This document shows, one piece after another, positions 62,644 to 64,000 of a stretch of DNA of 64,000 nt. Numbering within the stretch: position 1 is the stretch's first letter; each line of letters starts with the position of its first letter. A program made the translations under genes and the position numbers. The stretch covers positions 496,001 to 560,000 of the forward strand of contig JAVIAB010000159.1 in NCBI GenBank assembly GCA_032433765.1, in the 5' to 3' direction. This DNA is from Megaustenia siamemsis (Eukaryota; Mollusca; Gastropoda; Stylommatophora; Ariophantidae). The notes beneath the pieces are model-generated. The model did no database searches and had not been told where the DNA came from. It saw only the letters and a list, made by a program, of their open reading frames with translations.

Positions 62644-64000
62644 CTATCTATCTATCTATTGACCTTTCGAGCCGTAACCGGCCCATAGGGCGTAGACCAA
62701 GATACACCTTCTCCTATATGAATTTTTGTTCTAGCAGTTTTCTTTTAAAGATATTTTATCAAATCTCGCCATCTGTCTCTGTTCTGTGCAAGCAGTTCTA
62801 TCTCATTGAGGGAGCCGATTCCTGCTGCTCTTGCCTCTCTCATCAATGTTCTTCTCAGTGTCTCCCTGGGTCTTCCTCTTTTTCTTTTACCTGTTGTTTC
62901 CCATATGAGGGCTTGCTTTGCTATTCGATTATTATCTCTTCTCATCACATGTCCAACGTATGACCATCGTCTTTTCTTTATTACTGAAGATATTAGTGGT
63001 TGATTGGCGATTTCTCTAATTTCCTCGTTTGTTTTGAATTCGTTCCATTCTATACCAAGTATTTTCCTTAGACATTTATTTTCGAATGCGTTCAACTTTG
63101 TTTCTATATCTCTTGTTGTTTTCCAGCTTTCACACGCATACGTAAGGGTTGATAGTACATTTGATTTGAATAGCCTAAGTTTTGTGTTTGTGCTAATGAG
63201 TTTTGATTTCCACAACTTTTCAAGGCTTCTGAAAGACATTGCTGCTTTAGCCAGTCTGATTCTAATTTCTTTGCTCGTATCCCCTTCTCGATCAATGTGA
63301 CTTCCAAGATAGATGAAGTGATCGATCTCTTCTACTGGTTTGTTTTCCATGTATATTTTGTCACTTGTTGGAATTAAACTTTTCATGACTTTAGTCTTTT
63401 CATGATTGACCTCAAGCCCAATTTTGCTGGCTATTGATGATAGTTCATTTGTGTTTTCCTGCATCGTTTTTATCTGATTGCTGATGAGAACTATGTCATC
63501 AGCAAAGTCCAGGTCCTCCAAATGGTCTCCTTGTATCCATTCGATGCCTTTATTACCAGTGCAGCATTTCTTCATTATGAAGTCCATAACAATTCCAAAT
63601 AACAAGGGCGATAAAATACATCCTTGTTTAACCCCAGTTTCTATTGGGAAACATTCGCTCAGTCCTTCCTCTGTTCGAACTGCACATGTGTAACCATCAT
63701 ACATGTCTTTGATAATATTTATGATTTTTGATGGTAAGCCATATTGCTTCAGAATTTTCCACAAAGAATCTCTATGAATACTATCAAATGCTTTTTTGAA
63801 GTCGATGAAGTTAAGTACAAAAGGTTTTTGCTTTTCAATGTGTTCCTCCAATATAAGTCGTAGAGTGAAAATGTGGTCAAGACAGCTTCTCCCTTTTCTA
63901 AACCCAGCCTGTTCTTCACGCATTACTGTATCTATTGAATCCTTTATTCTATTTAGGATGATTTTACAGAATAATTTTGAGGCAACTGACAAAAGTGTCA
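62644..64000 (-). mobile_element. Second RTE-type retrotransposon (continues beyond window)
   Basis: A minus-strand RTE element whose 3' end abuts array C. The 3' tail is a short tetranucleotide repeat, CTAT on the plus strand, at about 62,644-62,660, followed by about 85 bases of 3' untranslated sequence with no features I recognise. The coding part is an open RT frame to the window edge. Protein comparison by eye with the first RTE shows the same motif order but clearly different sequence, so it is a separate family. The other end lies outside the window, so a target duplication cannot be checked. Confidence 0.88.
62745..64000 (-). CDS. RTE reverse transcriptase, C-terminal part (partial)
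   Basis: The minus-strand frame is open from the window edge to a stop at 62,747-62,745, more than 415 codons with no breaks. Numbering from the TTG at 63,992, it enters the RT at LLSVASKLF. It has EEQAGFRKGRS at 26-36, motif A NFIDFKKAFDS at 61-71, GVKQGCILSP at 120-129, FADD at 163-166 and YLGSHIDREG near 229. The typical RTE tail follows, with KRRWSYVGHVMRRD, GKRKRGRP and RDRWRDLI near the end. Catalytic Asp residues are intact. The endonuclease half must be to the right of the window. This is the best-preserved RT in the window. Confidence 0.92.
   Translation of the reverse strand, partial: TLLSVASKLFCKIILNRIKDSIDTVMREEQAGFRKGRSCLDHIFTLRLILEEHIEKQKPFVLNFIDFKKAFDSIHRDSLWKILKQYGLPSKIINIIKDMYDGYTCAVRTEEGLSECFPIETGVKQGCILSPLLFGIVMDFIMKKCCTGNKGIEWIQGDHLEDLDFADDIVLISNQIKTMQENTNELSSIASKIGLEVNHEKTKVMKSLIPTSDKIYMENKPVEEIDHFIYLGSHIDREGDTSKEIRIRLAKAAMSFRSLEKLWKSKLISTNTKLRLFKSNVLSTLTYACESWKTTRDIETKLNAFENKCLRKILGIEWNEFKTNEEIREIANQPLISSVIKKRRWSYVGHVMRRDNNRIAKQALIWETTGKRKRGRPRETLRRTLMREARAAGIGSLNEIELLAQNRDRWRDLIKYL

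Noticed and set aside
63990..63992. TTG at 63,992 as start of the second RTE protein
   Set aside because: The frame is already inside the RT domain (the SVASKLF box) and remains open to the window edge; it is a continuation, not a start.

Overview
The window looks like nuclear DNA of an invertebrate animal, made almost entirely of tandem-repeat arrays and retrotransposons. It has no bacterial-style gene organisation. The evidence is four kinds of long minisatellite/satellite array, three classes of metazoan retroelement (RTE-type and RNase H-bearing I/Jockey-like non-LTR elements, and a Penelope-like element with a GIY-YIG nuclease), and one exon-like segment with a good GT splice donor. The RNase H-bearing element resembles families I know from molluscs and other marine invertebrates, but the exact taxon cannot be fixed from this window.

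Layout: 1-2,699, decayed I/Jockey-like element (+), cut by the window edge. 2,699-2,905, 3' end of an RTE element (+), running directly into a 38-bp minisatellite (to 3,192) that appears to be built from the RTE 3' terminus. 3,193-3,473, unique DNA with a candidate host exon (-). 3,474-12,040, array A (40/41-bp units), interrupted at 6,119-9,421 by a 5'-truncated Penelope-like element (-). 12,060-12,366, short 23-bp array. 12,432-19,120, array B (34-bp units, about 200 copies). 19,121-19,436, unique DNA with a 74-codon orphan ORF (-). 19,437-62,643, array C (33-bp units, roughly 1,100 copies), interrupted near its left edge by a nearly full-length RTE element (19,656-22,875, -) and internally by a second I/Jockey-like copy (48,963-51,202, +). 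62,644-64,000, a second, different RTE element (-) running off the window.

How the parts relate: apart from the leftmost elements, the mobile elements sit in or against the tandem arrays. Three have target duplications that match the array monomer, and one has an uninterrupted paralogous site elsewhere in the same array, so the order of events can be partly read. Array C consists of monomer variants arranged in large duplicated blocks. The hundreds of open 11-residue-repeat reading frames on its minus strand follow from a 33-bp period with no stop codon in two frames; they are not evidence of a protein gene. Such a cluster of satellites and truncated retroelements suggests heterochromatin (pericentromeric or subtelomeric), which is an inference.
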